A stretch of 64,000 nucleotides of DNA from Vibrio sp. YMD68 (GCF_029958905.1 NZ_CP124614.1:2294001-2358000), one strand, 5' to 3'. Shown: positions 1 through 10,167, counted from the first letter of the stretch. Translations and numbers: made by a program. Notes: generated by a model not told the origin, from the letters alone.

Positions 1-266
1 GGTATGATATCGATCCCCTCGACATCTGACTTCAAAATCAAAGGGGTAACCGTTTGAGTGGTGTATTCTTTCAGTTGAAACAGATCAAATAAGCTTGCCG
101 GCACATCGTCGGAATCATAACCAAGGTAGGTTGTTAAAGAACCATGCGGGTCAGTATCAACCAATAGCACTCTATGTCCTTGCTTACTTAGTAAGCCCGC
201 TAAGGTGACGGTAGTGGTGGTTTTCCCTACGCCTCCTTTTTGGTTTGCTACGCTCCAAACTATCAT
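1..266 (-). CDS. parC: ParA-like ATPase ParC, partial (C-terminus off window)
   Basis: This is the first 88 residues of a ParA/MinD-type ATPase. A deviant Walker A motif, KGGVGKTTT, starts near residue 10, and LLVDTDPHG (switch region) follows near residue 39. It starts 9 bases after the cheB stop and so belongs to the chemotaxis operon. In Vibrio the ParA-like protein at this position is ParC, which recruits chemotaxis arrays to the cell pole through HubP and ParP. It is unrelated to topoisomerase IV ParC. The rest of the gene, and the expected parP and cheW, lie outside the window. Function is inferred from position plus motif; membership of the ParA family is certain. Confidence 0.85.
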   Translation of the reverse strand, partial: MIVWSVANQKGGVGKTTTTVTLAGLLSKQGHRVLLVDTDPHGSLTTYLGYDSDDVPASLFDLFQLKEYTTQTVTPLILKSDVEGIDII

Positions 267-275
267 TCAGTTCCC

Positions 276-1388
276 CTACCCTAGACCGACTTCGACGAGC
301 ATACGCTCTGCAATGCGATCTAGTGGTAAATCTTCGGTAGAAAGTCCCGCTTTTGCTACGGCCTGTGGCATCCCATAAACAACGCAACTTTCTTCATCTT
401 GTGCCCAAATAGTGGCTCCTGCTGTCTTCAGCATTCGAGCGCCTTCTCGTCCATCCGCTCCCATACCCGTCAATACCATTGAAAGTACTTTGTCTGTATA
501 GATTTTAGCCGCAGACCCGAAGGTAACATCAACACAAGGTTTGTAATTCATGCGTTCTCCGCCATCGATTACTCGTAACCTTGCCGAGCCCGGTCGGCCG
601 TCAACCATCATCTGTTTGCCTCCCGGAGCCAAATACGCGACGCCCGGACGCAATACATCACCATCTTGCGCTTCTTTGACTTCAATCTTACACAGTGAGT
701 TCAGTCGACTCGCAAACGCAGACGTAAACGTGGCCGGCATATGCTGAATAAGCAAAATAGGATGTGGATAATTTTGCGGGAGTTTCGTTAAGATCTTCTG
801 CAAAGCAACGGGGCCACCTGTTGAGGTTCCAATCGCCGTTAACTGGTACTTTTTACCACTGGCTTTAAATCGAGTTGCAACCGTTGGAGCCGCAGGGCGT
901 GTGAGGCGCGTACCCACTGCTGGCTTCGTTGCCAACGAGGATGTGCTCGCTGATGGACGAACAGCAGGAGCCGCTCGTCTCATCATCGCACGCTTAGAGG
1001 CAATCTGAATAACACGCTGTTGCAACAAAGACACAGCATCATCGCGGTTACGTGCAATGTCTTCAAATTTCTTAGGTAGAAAATCAAGAGCGCCCGCGTC
1101 AAGAGCGTCAAGCGTGGCTTTTGCTCCATCGTGAGTCAATGACGAAAACATCAAAATCGGTGTTGGACAGGCCGCCATTATTTGCTTAACAGCAGTAATG
1201 CCATCCATAACCGGCATTTCAATGTCCATGGTGATGACATCAGGCTTGAGAGTTTTCGCTTTTTCTACCGCCTCTTTGCCATTCACGGCAACATCCATCA
1301 CTTCTAATCGCGATTCCGCATTAATTATCTCGCTCACTCTGCGTCTAAAAAAGCTAGAGTCATCAACCACGAGTACTTTAATCGCCAT
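276..1388 (-). CDS. cheB: Chemotaxis response regulator protein-glutamate methylesterase CheB
   Basis: A 370-residue two-domain protein. The N-terminal receiver domain has acidic pocket VVDDSSF and the phospho-acceptor Asp55 in ITMDIEMP. After a low-complexity Ala/Pro/Thr linker (about 135-175) comes the C-terminal methylesterase with the serine motif GTSTGG, the histidine motif IQHMP and the MGADG aspartate motif of the catalytic triad. It removes methyl groups from (and deamidates) chemoreceptor glutamates when phosphorylated by CheA, giving adaptation. It starts 27 bases after cheA and is followed by parC after 9 bases, so it is co-transcribed. Confidence 0.97.
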   Translation of the reverse strand: MAIKVLVVDDSSFFRRRVSEIINAESRLEVMDVAVNGKEAVEKAKTLKPDVITMDIEMPVMDGITAVKQIMAACPTPILMFSSLTHDGAKATLDALDAGALDFLPKKFEDIARNRDDAVSLLQQRVIQIASKRAMMRRAAPAVRPSASTSSLATKPAVGTRLTRPAAPTVATRFKASGKKYQLTAIGTSTGGPVALQKILTKLPQNYPHPILLIQHMPATFTSAFASRLNSLCKIEVKEAQDGDVLRPGVAYLAPGGKQMMVDGRPGSARLRVIDGGERMNYKPCVDVTFGSAAKIYTDKVLSMVLTGMGADGREGARMLKTAGATIWAQDEESCVVYGMPQAVAKAGLSTEDLPLDRIAERMLVEVGLG

Positions 1389-1415
1389 AGGTTCCCTTTT
1401 ATCTACTGACTGCGA

Positions 1416-3629
1416 CTAGATTCTTGAAGCGGCAGCGTACTGCTTCAACAAGTCTGGTACGTCTAAAATGAGTGCGATGTGACCATCACTGGTAATTGTC
1501 GCACCTGCCATACCCGGTGTACCTTGTAATAGTTTATCAAGGGGTTTAATGACCACTTCTTCTTGACCAATCAAAGCATCAACCACAAAGCCAACTCGTT
1601 GACTGCCAATTTGAACAATCACGACATGACCATGGCCTTTTCTCAATTCAACCATTCCGTCTTGAGGCGATAACCAGTTCTGCAAGTAAAACAGCGGGAT
1701 AGACTTATCACGAACAATGATCGTCAGCTGTCCATCGACAATATTGGTTCGGCTTAAATCAAGATGGAAAATTTCATTAACACTGGCCAGAGGCAGTGCA
1801 AAAGGATGACCAGCAACGCCCACCATTAATGTCGGCAAGATAGCCAGAGTTAGCGGTACCTTGATGGTTATTTTGGTGCCTTTGGTCAGCTCTGAATCAA
1901 TATCTATCGAACCATTAAGGGTATTGATCGCGGTTTTCACCACGTCCATTCCCACGCCACGTCCTGATATATCCGATATTTTTTCTTTGCTTGAAAAGCC
2001 TGGCATAAAGATTAAGTTGAAACACTCTTTATCCGACAGGCGAGAGGCGGCATCTTCATCCATCATGCCACGATTGACAGCAATAGAACGTAATTTATCA
2101 GGGTCCATACCACCGCCATCATCAACGATGGCCAATTCTATATGGTCGCCTTCTTGAGAAGCTGAAAGTATCACTTTACCGTTTCGAGGTTTGCCGGCTG
2201 CTGCACGATCATCGGGCATTTCAATACCGTGATCGACCGAGTTTCTCACCAAGTGAATCAGTGGATCAGCTAACGCTTCAACAAGGTTTTTATCTAAATC
2301 GGTTTCTTCACCACGCATTTCAAGCGTGATGTCTTTATTCAAGCTACGAGCGAGGTCACGGACGACTCGAGGGAAGCGGCCAAATACTTTCTTGATTGGC
2401 TGCATTCGAGTCTTCATCACCGCGCCTTGCAGATCAGCGGTAACGACATCTAGGTTAGAGACCGCTTTTTCCATTTCTTCATCATCACTATTCAGCCCTA
2501 GGCTTAAAAGACGATTTCTTACCAAGACTAACTCACCAACCATATTCATAATGGTATCAAGCGTAGATGTGTCGACTCGGACAGTGGCTTCCGCTTGAGG
2601 CTTTTTAGCCTGAGCCGCTGGCGGTTTTGCTTCCTGTTTAGGCGCCGGTGGAGGAGGAGGCGGAGCCTTAGGTGCTACAGCAGCTGGTGCAGGGGTTGGT
2701 TTTGGAGCCGAGTCTACTGGCTCTACTGGCTTAACGGCAGCCGCTAACTCGTCTGGAGCCGGACCATTACCTGCGCCATGCAAATCATCAAGAAGTTTCT
2801 CAAACTCTTCATCAGACATCAAATCATCACCACCTTGAGCCGCCGGTGACTGAGGTGCTGATGACTGAGGTGCTGGTGCGCTAGAAGCGGGTGGTTCAGG
2901 TGCAGACACTGACGATGAAGCTTGAGGACTTTTACCTGAGCCATGGAGCTCGTCTAACAATTTCTCGAACTCATCGTCGGTAATATCACCGCTGGCTTCT
3001 GAACTTGGAGTCGGTGCCGTAGGAGCAGTAGGGGCCGATGATTCAACAGAGTTAGGGGCTGTGCCTTTACCGTGTAACTCATCAAGCAGCTTTTCAAATT
3101 CATCCTGAGTGATGTCATCGACAGAGTTTGATGACGTCACAGCTTCTGGCGCTGAGGCGACGGGCTCTGGTACCGTTTCCACGACCGGCTGTGGCGCTTC
3201 TTCGACATGAACCACTTCCTCAACAAGTTCATCTTCAGACTCTGGTTTACACAATCTGTGAAGCTCATCCAGCAACCCTTGCTCTGCCGCTGGAAGAGGT
3301 GTCGAGTCTTGAACCGCTCTAAACTGCTCATTGACTGTGTCTAGAGCTCGTAGCATGGTGTCCATAAGGCTAGAAGTCACTGAACGCTGTCCATTACGCA
3401 AAATATCAAAGACATTTTCTGCGCCATGACATGTATCAACAAGCTCAGTTAAGGCGAGGAAGCCTGCACCACCTTTAACGGTGTGAAAGCCTCGGAAAAT
3501 GGCGTTGAGTAATTCTTTATCGCTAGGGTTATTTTCTAGCTCGACAAGTTGCTCTGAGAGCAATTCGAGTATTTCACCCGCCTCAACTAAAAAGTCCTGT
3601 AGAATATCTTCGTCTAAATCATAGCTCAT
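1416..3629 (-). CDS. cheA: Chemotaxis histidine kinase CheA
   Basis: A 737-residue cytoplasmic kinase. The P1 (Hpt) domain has phospho-acceptor His49 in FRGFHTVKGGAG. The P3 dimerisation helices start near residue 349, the HATPase P4 domain has N-box LVRNSVDHG near 453 and the G motifs DDGGGMD and GRGVGMDVV, and the P5 CheW-like domain runs from about 595 to the end. Between P1 and P3 there is no clear P2 domain. Instead about 240 residues rich in Pro/Ala/Ser carry three copies of a motif close to EFEKLLDELHG (DNA 2775-3120). In Vibrio this region of CheA is the part that contacts ParP for polar retention (known for the family; inferred here). Gap to cheZ is 9 bases. Confidence 0.97.
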   Translation of the reverse strand: MSYDLDEDILQDFLVEAGEILELLSEQLVELENNPSDKELLNAIFRGFHTVKGGAGFLALTELVDTCHGAENVFDILRNGQRSVTSSLMDTMLRALDTVNEQFRAVQDSTPLPAAEQGLLDELHRLCKPESEDELVEEVVHVEEAPQPVVETVPEPVASAPEAVTSSNSVDDITQDEFEKLLDELHGKGTAPNSVESSAPTAPTAPTPSSEASGDITDDEFEKLLDELHGSGKSPQASSSVSAPEPPASSAPAPQSSAPQSPAAQGGDDLMSDEEFEKLLDDLHGAGNGPAPDELAAAVKPVEPVDSAPKPTPAPAAVAPKAPPPPPPAPKQEAKPPAAQAKKPQAEATVRVDTSTLDTIMNMVGELVLVRNRLLSLGLNSDDEEMEKAVSNLDVVTADLQGAVMKTRMQPIKKVFGRFPRVVRDLARSLNKDITLEMRGEETDLDKNLVEALADPLIHLVRNSVDHGIEMPDDRAAAGKPRNGKVILSASQEGDHIELAIVDDGGGMDPDKLRSIAVNRGMMDEDAASRLSDKECFNLIFMPGFSSKEKISDISGRGVGMDVVKTAINTLNGSIDIDSELTKGTKITIKVPLTLAILPTLMVGVAGHPFALPLASVNEIFHLDLSRTNIVDGQLTIIVRDKSIPLFYLQNWLSPQDGMVELRKGHGHVVIVQIGSQRVGFVVDALIGQEEVVIKPLDKLLQGTPGMAGATITSDGHIALILDVPDLLKQYAAASRI

Positions 3630-3638
3630 ACGTTACCC

Positions 3639-4364
3639 CTAAAACCCAAGACTTGAGAGCAAGTCGTCGACTTCATCTTGAGATGAAACTGCATCCGTTC
3701 GTTCATGAGGATTCAATATTGGCCCTTCTGGACTGATCGATGCTTTATTGTTGTTATCATCCGATTCTTGTGTTTGTTTTTGATTGGTACCAAATACCGT
3801 AAGAATCTCAACTAAGCGGTCTTCGACTTCGTTAACTAAAGTGATGACTCGGCTAATGATTTGCCCAGTAAGATCTTGAAAATCTTGAGCCATCAATATT
3901 TCAGTTAGCTGACCTTTCAGCTCGGTGCTGTCACCTTCAACTTCAGTGAGTAATCCATCAATACGGTGACACAGCGTTTTAAAATGAGCTAACTCTATCC
4001 GGCCACTCATTAACTCATTCCACTGCGGTCTGACTTGCACTAGACCTTCATGGAGATTATCAGCAATTGGCATACAGCGATCGACCGCATCCATTGTTTT
4101 ATTGGCCGCAACTTCCGTCTTCTCTATAACGTATTTGAGTCTATCGCGAGCATCCGGAATCTCGTCTTTCGCGATTTCACTCATCCGCTCATCTAAATTG
4201 AAGTGCTGGAGTGAATCGTGGAGATCTCGAGTCAGTGTGCCTATCTCTTGGAGCATGGCATTCTCACCACCTTCATAGATAGTTTTTACCAGCAAATTAG
4301 CTTCTTGCTGTTGCTCACCTTCAAGTAACTCGACAAGTTGTTTTGCCTGTTCTAGTGAAATCAT
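3639..4364 (-). CDS. cheZ: Protein phosphatase CheZ
   Basis: A 241-residue, mostly helical CheZ that dephosphorylates CheY-P. The catalytic helix carries AQDFQDLTGQ, with the conserved Asp/Gln pair that positions water. The C-terminal peptide DEVDDLLSSLGF matches the CheY-tethering helix of the family, joined by a polar linker (about 195-225). It lies between cheY and cheA in the operon, 46 bases after cheY. Confidence 0.96.
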   Translation of the reverse strand: MISLEQAKQLVELLEGEQQQEANLLVKTIYEGGENAMLQEIGTLTRDLHDSLQHFNLDERMSEIAKDEIPDARDRLKYVIEKTEVAANKTMDAVDRCMPIADNLHEGLVQVRPQWNELMSGRIELAHFKTLCHRIDGLLTEVEGDSTELKGQLTEILMAQDFQDLTGQIISRVITLVNEVEDRLVEILTVFGTNQKQTQESDDNNNKASISPEGPILNPHERTDAVSSQDEVDDLLSSLGF

Positions 4365-4410
4365 CCTGATTTTGCCTTATTGCGCTTAATCAATGTCTAC
4401 AACTTTTGGC

Positions 4411-4791
4411 TTATAAACGCTCAAAAATCTTGTCTAGCTTTTCTTTAAGCGTAGCTGCAGTAAATGGTTTAACAATATATCCATTCACACCAGCTTGAGC
4501 GGCTTCAATAATCTGCTCTCGCTTTGCTTCCGCAGTGATCATTAACACAGGCAAATGCTTAAGTTCATCATCAGCTCGGATATTCTTGAGTAAGTCGATT
4601 CCTTGCATGCCAGGCATATTCCAGTCTGTTACCACAAACTCAAATTCGCCCTTTTTTAACATTGGCAACGCTGTAAGACCATCATCAGCTTCTTGGGTGT
4701 TATTAAACCCCAAGTCACGTAATAGGTTTTTAACGATACGACGCATTGTTGAAAAGTCATCAACAATAAGGATCTTCATATTTTTATTCAA
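4411..4791 (-). CDS. cheY: Chemotaxis response regulator CheY
   Basis: A single receiver domain. It has the acidic pair in LIVDDFS, the phospho-acceptor Asp in VVTDWNMP (position 56 with this start), switch Thr in MITAEAK and Lys in YIVKPF. Phosphorylated CheY binds FliM and reverses the motor. Start choice: the reading frame is open to a GTG at 4803, but the only good Shine-Dalgarno, GGAGG, lies just inside that codon and is 6 bases ahead of a TTG at 4791. The ATG at 4779 is too far from it. I therefore prefer TTG 4791 (126 aa); 4803 (130 aa) is the usual annotated alternative. It sits 33 bases after fliA. Confidence 0.93.
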   Translation of the reverse strand: MNKNMKILIVDDFSTMRRIVKNLLRDLGFNNTQEADDGLTALPMLKKGEFEFVVTDWNMPGMQGIDLLKNIRADDELKHLPVLMITAEAKREQIIEAAQAGVNGYIVKPFTAATLKEKLDKIFERL

Positions 4792-4824
4792 AATTGCCTC
4801 CACTGAGTTTGATATCAGTGATTG

Positions 4825-5556
4825 TTATTCATGTTCCGTCCAAGCACTTAACTTTGTACGTAGACGCTGCATTGATTGGCTTAGTATTTGGCTAACACGA
4901 GATTCGCTTACACCAATGACTTCACCAATTTCTTTTAAGTTTAACTCTTCATCATAATAGAGCGAAAGTACTAAGGCTTCACGCTCTGGTAACGATTTTA
5001 TTGATTCAATGAGTGCTTTTCTAAAAAACTCATCGGCAACACCGCTAAATGGCGTATTTTTATCTTCTTCTACTGGAGAAATGGCATCGTCTGAAATACC
5101 CAAATCTTCAATACCAACCAGACGAGAACAATTTATGTCTGTTAATGCAGTGTGGTACTGTTTTAACGACATATCTAGGTGATTTGCAACTTCTGTGTCG
5201 GTTGGGTCTCTATTTAGTTCACTTTCTAGCGCTGAGATGGCTAATCCAATTTCTCGGTTGTGCTTGTGAACCGAACGCGGAACCCAGTCACCCCGTCGGA
5301 TATCATCGAGCATTGAACCTCGAATTCGAATGCCTGCATAGGTCTCAAAGCTTGCGCCTTTTGTACCGTCATAATTTTTTTGAGCTTCGAGTAGACCGAT
5401 CATCCCAGCTTGAATCAAATCATCAACTTGGACGCTAGGAGGAAGACGTCCTATGAGGTGGTGCGCTATGCGTTTGACCAATACAGAATACTTCTCCAAA
5501 AATAATTTTTGGCTATTTTGATTCGCGTATTGATCGTAAGTCAGCGCTTTATTCAC
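4825..5556 (-). CDS. fliA: Flagellar sigma factor 28 (FliA)
   Basis: A 243-residue sigma-70-family factor of the sigma-28 class. Region 2 contains DLIQAGMIGLLEA and the YAGIRIRGSMLDDIR segment typical of FliA. Region 4 holds the LKEIGEVIGVSESRVSQI helix-turn-helix. It directs transcription of the last class of flagellar and chemotaxis genes and is held by anti-sigma FlgM until the hook is complete. GTG start; the gene overlaps the flhG stop by 8 bases, indicating translational coupling. Confidence 0.96.
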   Translation of the reverse strand: MNKALTYDQYANQNSQKLFLEKYSVLVKRIAHHLIGRLPPSVQVDDLIQAGMIGLLEAQKNYDGTKGASFETYAGIRIRGSMLDDIRRGDWVPRSVHKHNREIGLAISALESELNRDPTDTEVANHLDMSLKQYHTALTDINCSRLVGIEDLGISDDAISPVEEDKNTPFSGVADEFFRKALIESIKSLPEREALVLSLYYDEELNLKEIGEVIGVSESRVSQILSQSMQRLRTKLSAWTEHE

Positions 5557-6436
5557 TCAATGATTCCCCTAATATATCGGTCCGATTTAGTAAACGTTCT
5601 ACGAAAAACTCCAAATGCCCACTAGGGGTTTTGGGGATTGGCCATGTCAACGCTTTATTCGCTAATGAACTGATGGCCAACGCGGCTGGAGAGCGTGGGT
5701 ACGCATCTACAACTATCTTTTGTCTTTTAACCGCTTGACGTACTTTATCATCTAATGGGATACATGCTACGAGTTCAATGCTGACATTCAAGAACCTCTC
5801 TGTGACCAAGGTCAACTTTGCGAATAATTCTCGGCCTTCTCGGTAGCTCCTGACCATATTTGCAACAATCTTGAAGCGTTGAACTTGATGCTCTGTACTT
5901 AAAAGCTTAATCAGCGCGTATGCATCGGTGATTGAGGTTGGTTCATCACAAACCACGACAACCACATCTTGAGCAGCACGAGAAAAACTGACAACCATAT
6001 CTGAAATACCCGCAGCGGTATCTATTAACAATATGTCCATTTCTTCTTCTAAGCTACCAAATGCACGAATTAATCCGACATGTTGTGCGTGAGATAGCTC
6101 CGTCATGCTTTGTGTGCCAGAGGTCGCAGGGATTATTTTAATACCATGAGGACCTTCAACAATCGTATCTCTTAGCTCACACTCGCCCGCTAATACATGA
6201 CCTAAATTCTTTTTAGGCCGTATTCCGAGCATAATGTCGACGTTTGCTAAACCTAAGTCCGCATCGAGCACGGTCACTTTTTTACCTTGACGCGCCATGC
6301 AGATGGCTAGCCCCAACGTTACGTTTGATTTGCCAACGCCACCCTTACCGCCCGTCACAGTAATGACTTTCGTCAATGACGGTTGCGTGAGTCTGCGTAG
6401 GCCACTTGCTTGATCGTGAATCATTTTATCTGTCAT
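5549..6436 (-). CDS. flhG: Flagellar number regulator FlhG (MinD-like ATPase)
   Basis: A 295-residue MinD/ParA-type ATPase with deviant Walker A GGKGGVGKS at residues 29-37 and switch motif DTAAGISD. The N-terminus carries DQASGLR (8-14), the DQAxxLR helix that in FlhG proteins stimulates the FlhF GTPase. In Vibrio FlhG restrains flagellar number and represses the master regulator. The frame is open further upstream to 6511, but that would overlap flhF by 62 bases. The ATG at 6436, 13 bases after flhF, keeps the family N-terminus and is preferred. Confidence 0.94.
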   Translation of the reverse strand: MTDKMIHDQASGLRRLTQPSLTKVITVTGGKGGVGKSNVTLGLAICMARQGKKVTVLDADLGLANVDIMLGIRPKKNLGHVLAGECELRDTIVEGPHGIKIIPATSGTQSMTELSHAQHVGLIRAFGSLEEEMDILLIDTAAGISDMVVSFSRAAQDVVVVVCDEPTSITDAYALIKLLSTEHQVQRFKIVANMVRSYREGRELFAKLTLVTERFLNVSIELVACIPLDDKVRQAVKRQKIVVDAYPRSPAALAISSLANKALTWPIPKTPSGHLEFFVERLLNRTDILGESLSE

Positions 6437-6449
6437 ATAGTTGCGCCGC

Positions 6450-7976
6450 CTAGAGCCCCTCTCCGGAGTCACTATTCCAGTAGTGAGGTTCATTGTCTGT
6501 CGACTTTTCAAGTAATTCGTTCGCTTTCGCTACCATGTATTTTGGCTGAGCCAGTACGATATCTTCCGGTACTCGCTGACCATTTGCGATGTAAGCAACT
6601 GGTAACGCGTTTTGAACGATAACACTTAAAAATTCACCTAAGCTGAGTGATTCATCCAGCTTAGTCATGATGCAACCAGAGAGCGGTATTCTTCTAAAGT
6701 GCTCAATGGTTTCTTGTAATACTTTTCGCTGAGCGGTAGCTGGTAATACAAGATAGCTGTGTATTACTTCGCCACTTTCTTGCATAAGGGTATCTAGCTG
6801 CTCAGAAAGCCTGACATCTCGCTGCCCCATACCAGCAGTATCGACCAAAATCAGACGGCGATTTCTTAGCTGATATATAACATCGGCTAACTCATTGGAA
6901 TCTTTAGCAACTCTTACTGGGCATCCCATAATTCGACCGTAGATCGATAATTGCTCATGAGCACCAATTCGGTAGGTATCTGTTGTCACTAGCGCGACAT
7001 TATCTGAACCGTATTCCATTGCAGCACGGGCGGCCAATTTGGCAATCGTTGTTGTTTTGCCAACGCCAGTTGGACCGAGAAGCGCAACAATGCCCCCACG
7101 TTTTAGGATATCGGTTTTTGCAACGGGAATCTGATCCGCAACCAAACCGAGCAATGCTTTCCAAGCCTTCGGTGGAACGGTATCTTCGGGAATGTAACAA
7201 GCCAATTGATCCGCAAGCTCTAGTGACACGCCCATTCTCTCGAGTCGTTTAATCAACATAGCACGCAGGGGCTCACGTCGCTCCACTTCTTGCCACATCA
7301 ACCCAGAAACTTGGTGCTCTAAAAGGCGTCGGATGGACGTCATTTCTTCGCGCATCCCTTCCAATTCTTCGTTATCGACTTTTTGGTCATCTCGGCGAGG
7401 TCTGTCATAACGAGTGGGATCAAGCTTAGGTGTGTTTCGTTCCGAACGTCTGTCTTGCGCGATCAATTTTGCGAGTGGCGATTCGGGGTTAGACAGCATC
7501 CCGTTGGGATGGTTATCATTCTTTGATGTGTTTGTATTACTTGCATTGTTAGAACGACGATCGGCAGCTTGTGCGCTTCTTTGGCGCTTTAACAATGCAG
7601 TTAACGAATCTTCATTTTCAGACCGGTGCTCTGGCTCTGGTTCGCCATTACTGTATTGCTTTAACATATTGGCAAAGCGTTTTGTCATTGACTTTCCAGA
7701 ATCTGCGCCTGCTTGTAAGCTCACCTTATCTTGTTCAAGCTCACGAGGGGTAGGCTGAGGCTTCGCGGTCGCAGCTTGTGTGTAATCATTGCGAGGGCGA
7801 GAATTGTAGTTTTTGGTCGAGTTATTACTGGCTTGGTCACCATCTACCGCGGCCACAATTTCCACACCACCGGCGACTTTTTTGTTGGACATGATCACCG
7901 CTTCCGCACCAAGTTCTTCTTTAACTTGAAGCAGTGCAGAACGCATATCTTTGGCAAAAAATCGTTTAATCTTCAA
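6450..7976 (-). CDS. flhF: Flagellar biosynthesis GTPase FlhF
   Basis: A 508-residue SRP-type GTPase. The N-terminal basic domain begins KIKRFFAKDMRSAL. A long polar, Asn/Arg-rich, poorly conserved linker covers roughly 55-195, followed by the NG domain with G1 GPTGVGKTTT near 298, G3 DTAGMGQRD and G4 TKLDE. FlhF marks the pole for flagellum assembly and recruits FliF. The start is a TTG at 7976 with a weak GGA 8 bases upstream; no better start is seen after the flhA stop at 8015. Confidence 0.95.
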   Translation of the reverse strand: MKIKRFFAKDMRSALLQVKEELGAEAVIMSNKKVAGGVEIVAAVDGDQASNNSTKNYNSRPRNDYTQAATAKPQPTPRELEQDKVSLQAGADSGKSMTKRFANMLKQYSNGEPEPEHRSENEDSLTALLKRQRSAQAADRRSNNASNTNTSKNDNHPNGMLSNPESPLAKLIAQDRRSERNTPKLDPTRYDRPRRDDQKVDNEELEGMREEMTSIRRLLEHQVSGLMWQEVERREPLRAMLIKRLERMGVSLELADQLACYIPEDTVPPKAWKALLGLVADQIPVAKTDILKRGGIVALLGPTGVGKTTTIAKLAARAAMEYGSDNVALVTTDTYRIGAHEQLSIYGRIMGCPVRVAKDSNELADVIYQLRNRRLILVDTAGMGQRDVRLSEQLDTLMQESGEVIHSYLVLPATAQRKVLQETIEHFRRIPLSGCIMTKLDESLSLGEFLSVIVQNALPVAYIANGQRVPEDIVLAQPKYMVAKANELLEKSTDNEPHYWNSDSGEGL

Positions 7977-8014
7977 AGTCTATGTCCATATCTGAATTGG
8001 GGTTGCGCATGACG

Positions 8015-10108
8015 TTAATTTCCGACCGCTTGCACAATTCGTATTTGTTTCTCATCTGGAATTTCTTGATAAGACAGCACCCTCAATGAAGGGATGGTGT
8101 TCTTAACAAACTTCGCTAGGGTTGAGCGTAGAACACCAGACGTCAATAATACCGCGGGTTCACCTTTCAATTCTTGTTCTTGAGTCGCTTGGCTTAAAGA
8201 GCTTTGTAGTCTTTCTGCTAATCCAGGCTCTATCCCTGCTGACTCTCCCCCTGAGGCTTGCATTGTCTGATGCAATATTTGTTCCAGCTCGGGAATTAAA
8301 GTTATCACCGGCAACTCAGGCTCTATACCATTGATTTCTTGCACAATTAATCGTTTTAACGAAATTCTGACCGCTGCAGTCAAAATGTCAGGTTCTTGAC
8401 TCTTACTTGAATACTCGGACAAAGTTTGAACGATGGTCCTAATGTCGCGAATAGGAATAGCTTCATTGAGTAAGTTTTGTAAAACCTTTACAACGGTACC
8501 TAGCTGCAATTGATCGGGGACGAAGTTTTCAACCAGTTTCGGAGCACTTCTTGACAACATTTCCATGAGATTCTGAACTTCTTCATGGCCAATCAGTTGT
8601 GAAGCATTATTGGTTAACAGCTGACTCAAATGCGTAGCCAGTACTGTGGATGAATCCACAACCGTATAACCTAGCGCCTGAGCATGTTCACGCTGCTCTT
8701 CGCGAATCCACACGGCTTCTAAACCAAAAGCGGGGTCAATGGTGTGTTCTCCTTCAATCATCCCGTAAACTTGCCCAGGGTTAATCGCAAGCTCTTGATC
8801 TGGCCTTATTTCGGCTTCTCCGACCGCCACACCCATAAGGGTAATTCGGTAACTGTTTGGGGTTAACTCCAGGTTATCGCGTATATGGACCGCTGGTATC
8901 AGAAAACCAAAATCTTGAGATAGCTTTTTACGTACCCCCTTGACACGTTCAAGAAGCTCGCCCCCTTGATCACGGTCTACTAATGGAATCAATCGATACC
9001 CAACTTCTAAGCCAATAATATCAACAGGTTGAACATCATCCCATGACAGCTCTTTGGGCGCCGAGGTTTCTTTTTCTGTCGTTGCTGGCAGTTTAGCGTC
9101 TTCTTTGGTTTTGTTCTGTTTACGTGTGATGAAGTAAGCACTTCCCCCTGCAATGGCAGCCAGTAATAAAAATGCAAAATGCGGCATTCCTGGTACTACA
9201 CCCATGACAGCTAAAATGCACGCGGTTATGGTCAGCGCCTTGGGGTTATCAAACATTTGGAAGACGAGCTGTTGGCCCATGTCTTCGTCTGTGTTTTGAC
9301 GTGTTACCATCATAGCCGCACCAATAGACAGCAACAACGACGGTATCTGTGCTACCAGGCCATCACCAATAGTCAATAGCGTGTATATTTCTATTGCTTG
9401 GGAGAAACTCAGATCATACTGCACCATACCTATCGACAATCCACCGATGATATTGATGAAAAGGATCAAGATACCGGCGATGGCGTCCCCTTTCACAAAC
9501 TTTGAAGCACCATCCATTGAGCCATAGAAATCGGCTTCTTTAGTCACTTCAAAACGGCGTAATCGAGCTTGGTCTTGGTCAATCAACCCTGCATTTAAGT
9601 CAGCATCAATTGCCATTTGTTTACCTGGCAATGCATCAAGTGTAAAGCGGGCGCTTACTTCCGATATACGCCCTGCACCTTTTGTGACAACCATAAAGTT
9701 GATGATCATCAAGATTAAGAAAACAACCAAACCAACTGCGTAGTTTCCACCAATCACAACGTTACCAAACGCTTCGATCACTTTACCCGCCGAGCCAGGC
9801 CCTTCATGACCATACAATAAAACGACACGGGTTGACGCGACATTGAGTGCTAGGCGCAGCAATGTCGCGATAAGGAGGACGGTAGGAAAGGCAGCAAAAT
9901 CTAATGGTCTACGGGTGTAAACGGTAACGAGTAAAACCACCATCGATAAGGCGATATTAAACGTAAATGATAAATCGAGAATAAACGCCGGAATCGGCAA
10001 TACGATCATGCCCAACGTTGCTAACACCATTATTGGTGCGCCTATCGCTGGTAGGCTACGCTGAGGGATTGCTGGGAGTTTATCCGCAAACGGAAGAGTA
10101 AATTTCAT
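8015..10108 (-). CDS. flhA: Flagellar type III export protein FlhA
   Basis: A 697-residue FlhA. The N-terminal half has about eight membrane segments, beginning near residue 25, and the conserved cytoplasmic loop between segments 4 and 5 (GRISEVSARFTLDALPGKQMAID and following). The C-terminal cytosolic domain, from about 350, docks export chaperones and substrates. With FlhB/FliP/FliQ/FliR it forms the export gate. It is the first gene of the flhA-flhF-flhG-fliA-che operon, 38 bases ahead of flhF, and is preceded by a sigma-54 promoter-like sequence. flhB lies about 39 kb away at the other end of the window. Confidence 0.97.
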   Translation of the reverse strand: MKFTLPFADKLPAIPQRSLPAIGAPIMVLATLGMIVLPIPAFILDLSFTFNIALSMVVLLVTVYTRRPLDFAAFPTVLLIATLLRLALNVASTRVVLLYGHEGPGSAGKVIEAFGNVVIGGNYAVGLVVFLILMIINFMVVTKGAGRISEVSARFTLDALPGKQMAIDADLNAGLIDQDQARLRRFEVTKEADFYGSMDGASKFVKGDAIAGILILFINIIGGLSIGMVQYDLSFSQAIEIYTLLTIGDGLVAQIPSLLLSIGAAMMVTRQNTDEDMGQQLVFQMFDNPKALTITACILAVMGVVPGMPHFAFLLLAAIAGGSAYFITRKQNKTKEDAKLPATTEKETSAPKELSWDDVQPVDIIGLEVGYRLIPLVDRDQGGELLERVKGVRKKLSQDFGFLIPAVHIRDNLELTPNSYRITLMGVAVGEAEIRPDQELAINPGQVYGMIEGEHTIDPAFGLEAVWIREEQREHAQALGYTVVDSSTVLATHLSQLLTNNASQLIGHEEVQNLMEMLSRSAPKLVENFVPDQLQLGTVVKVLQNLLNEAIPIRDIRTIVQTLSEYSSKSQEPDILTAAVRISLKRLIVQEINGIEPELPVITLIPELEQILHQTMQASGGESAGIEPGLAERLQSSLSQATQEQELKGEPAVLLTSGVLRSTLAKFVKNTIPSLRVLSYQEIPDEKQIRIVQAVGN

Positions 10109-10167
10109 AGAATCGCTAGTAGCCCAAATTGAAAAACTGGCTTGATTTTAATAAGTTCAGTAGTGAT

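Noticed and set aside
6437..6511. Upstream extension of flhG
   Set aside because: Would overlap flhF by 62 bases and add residues not found in the family; the ATG at 6436 is better.
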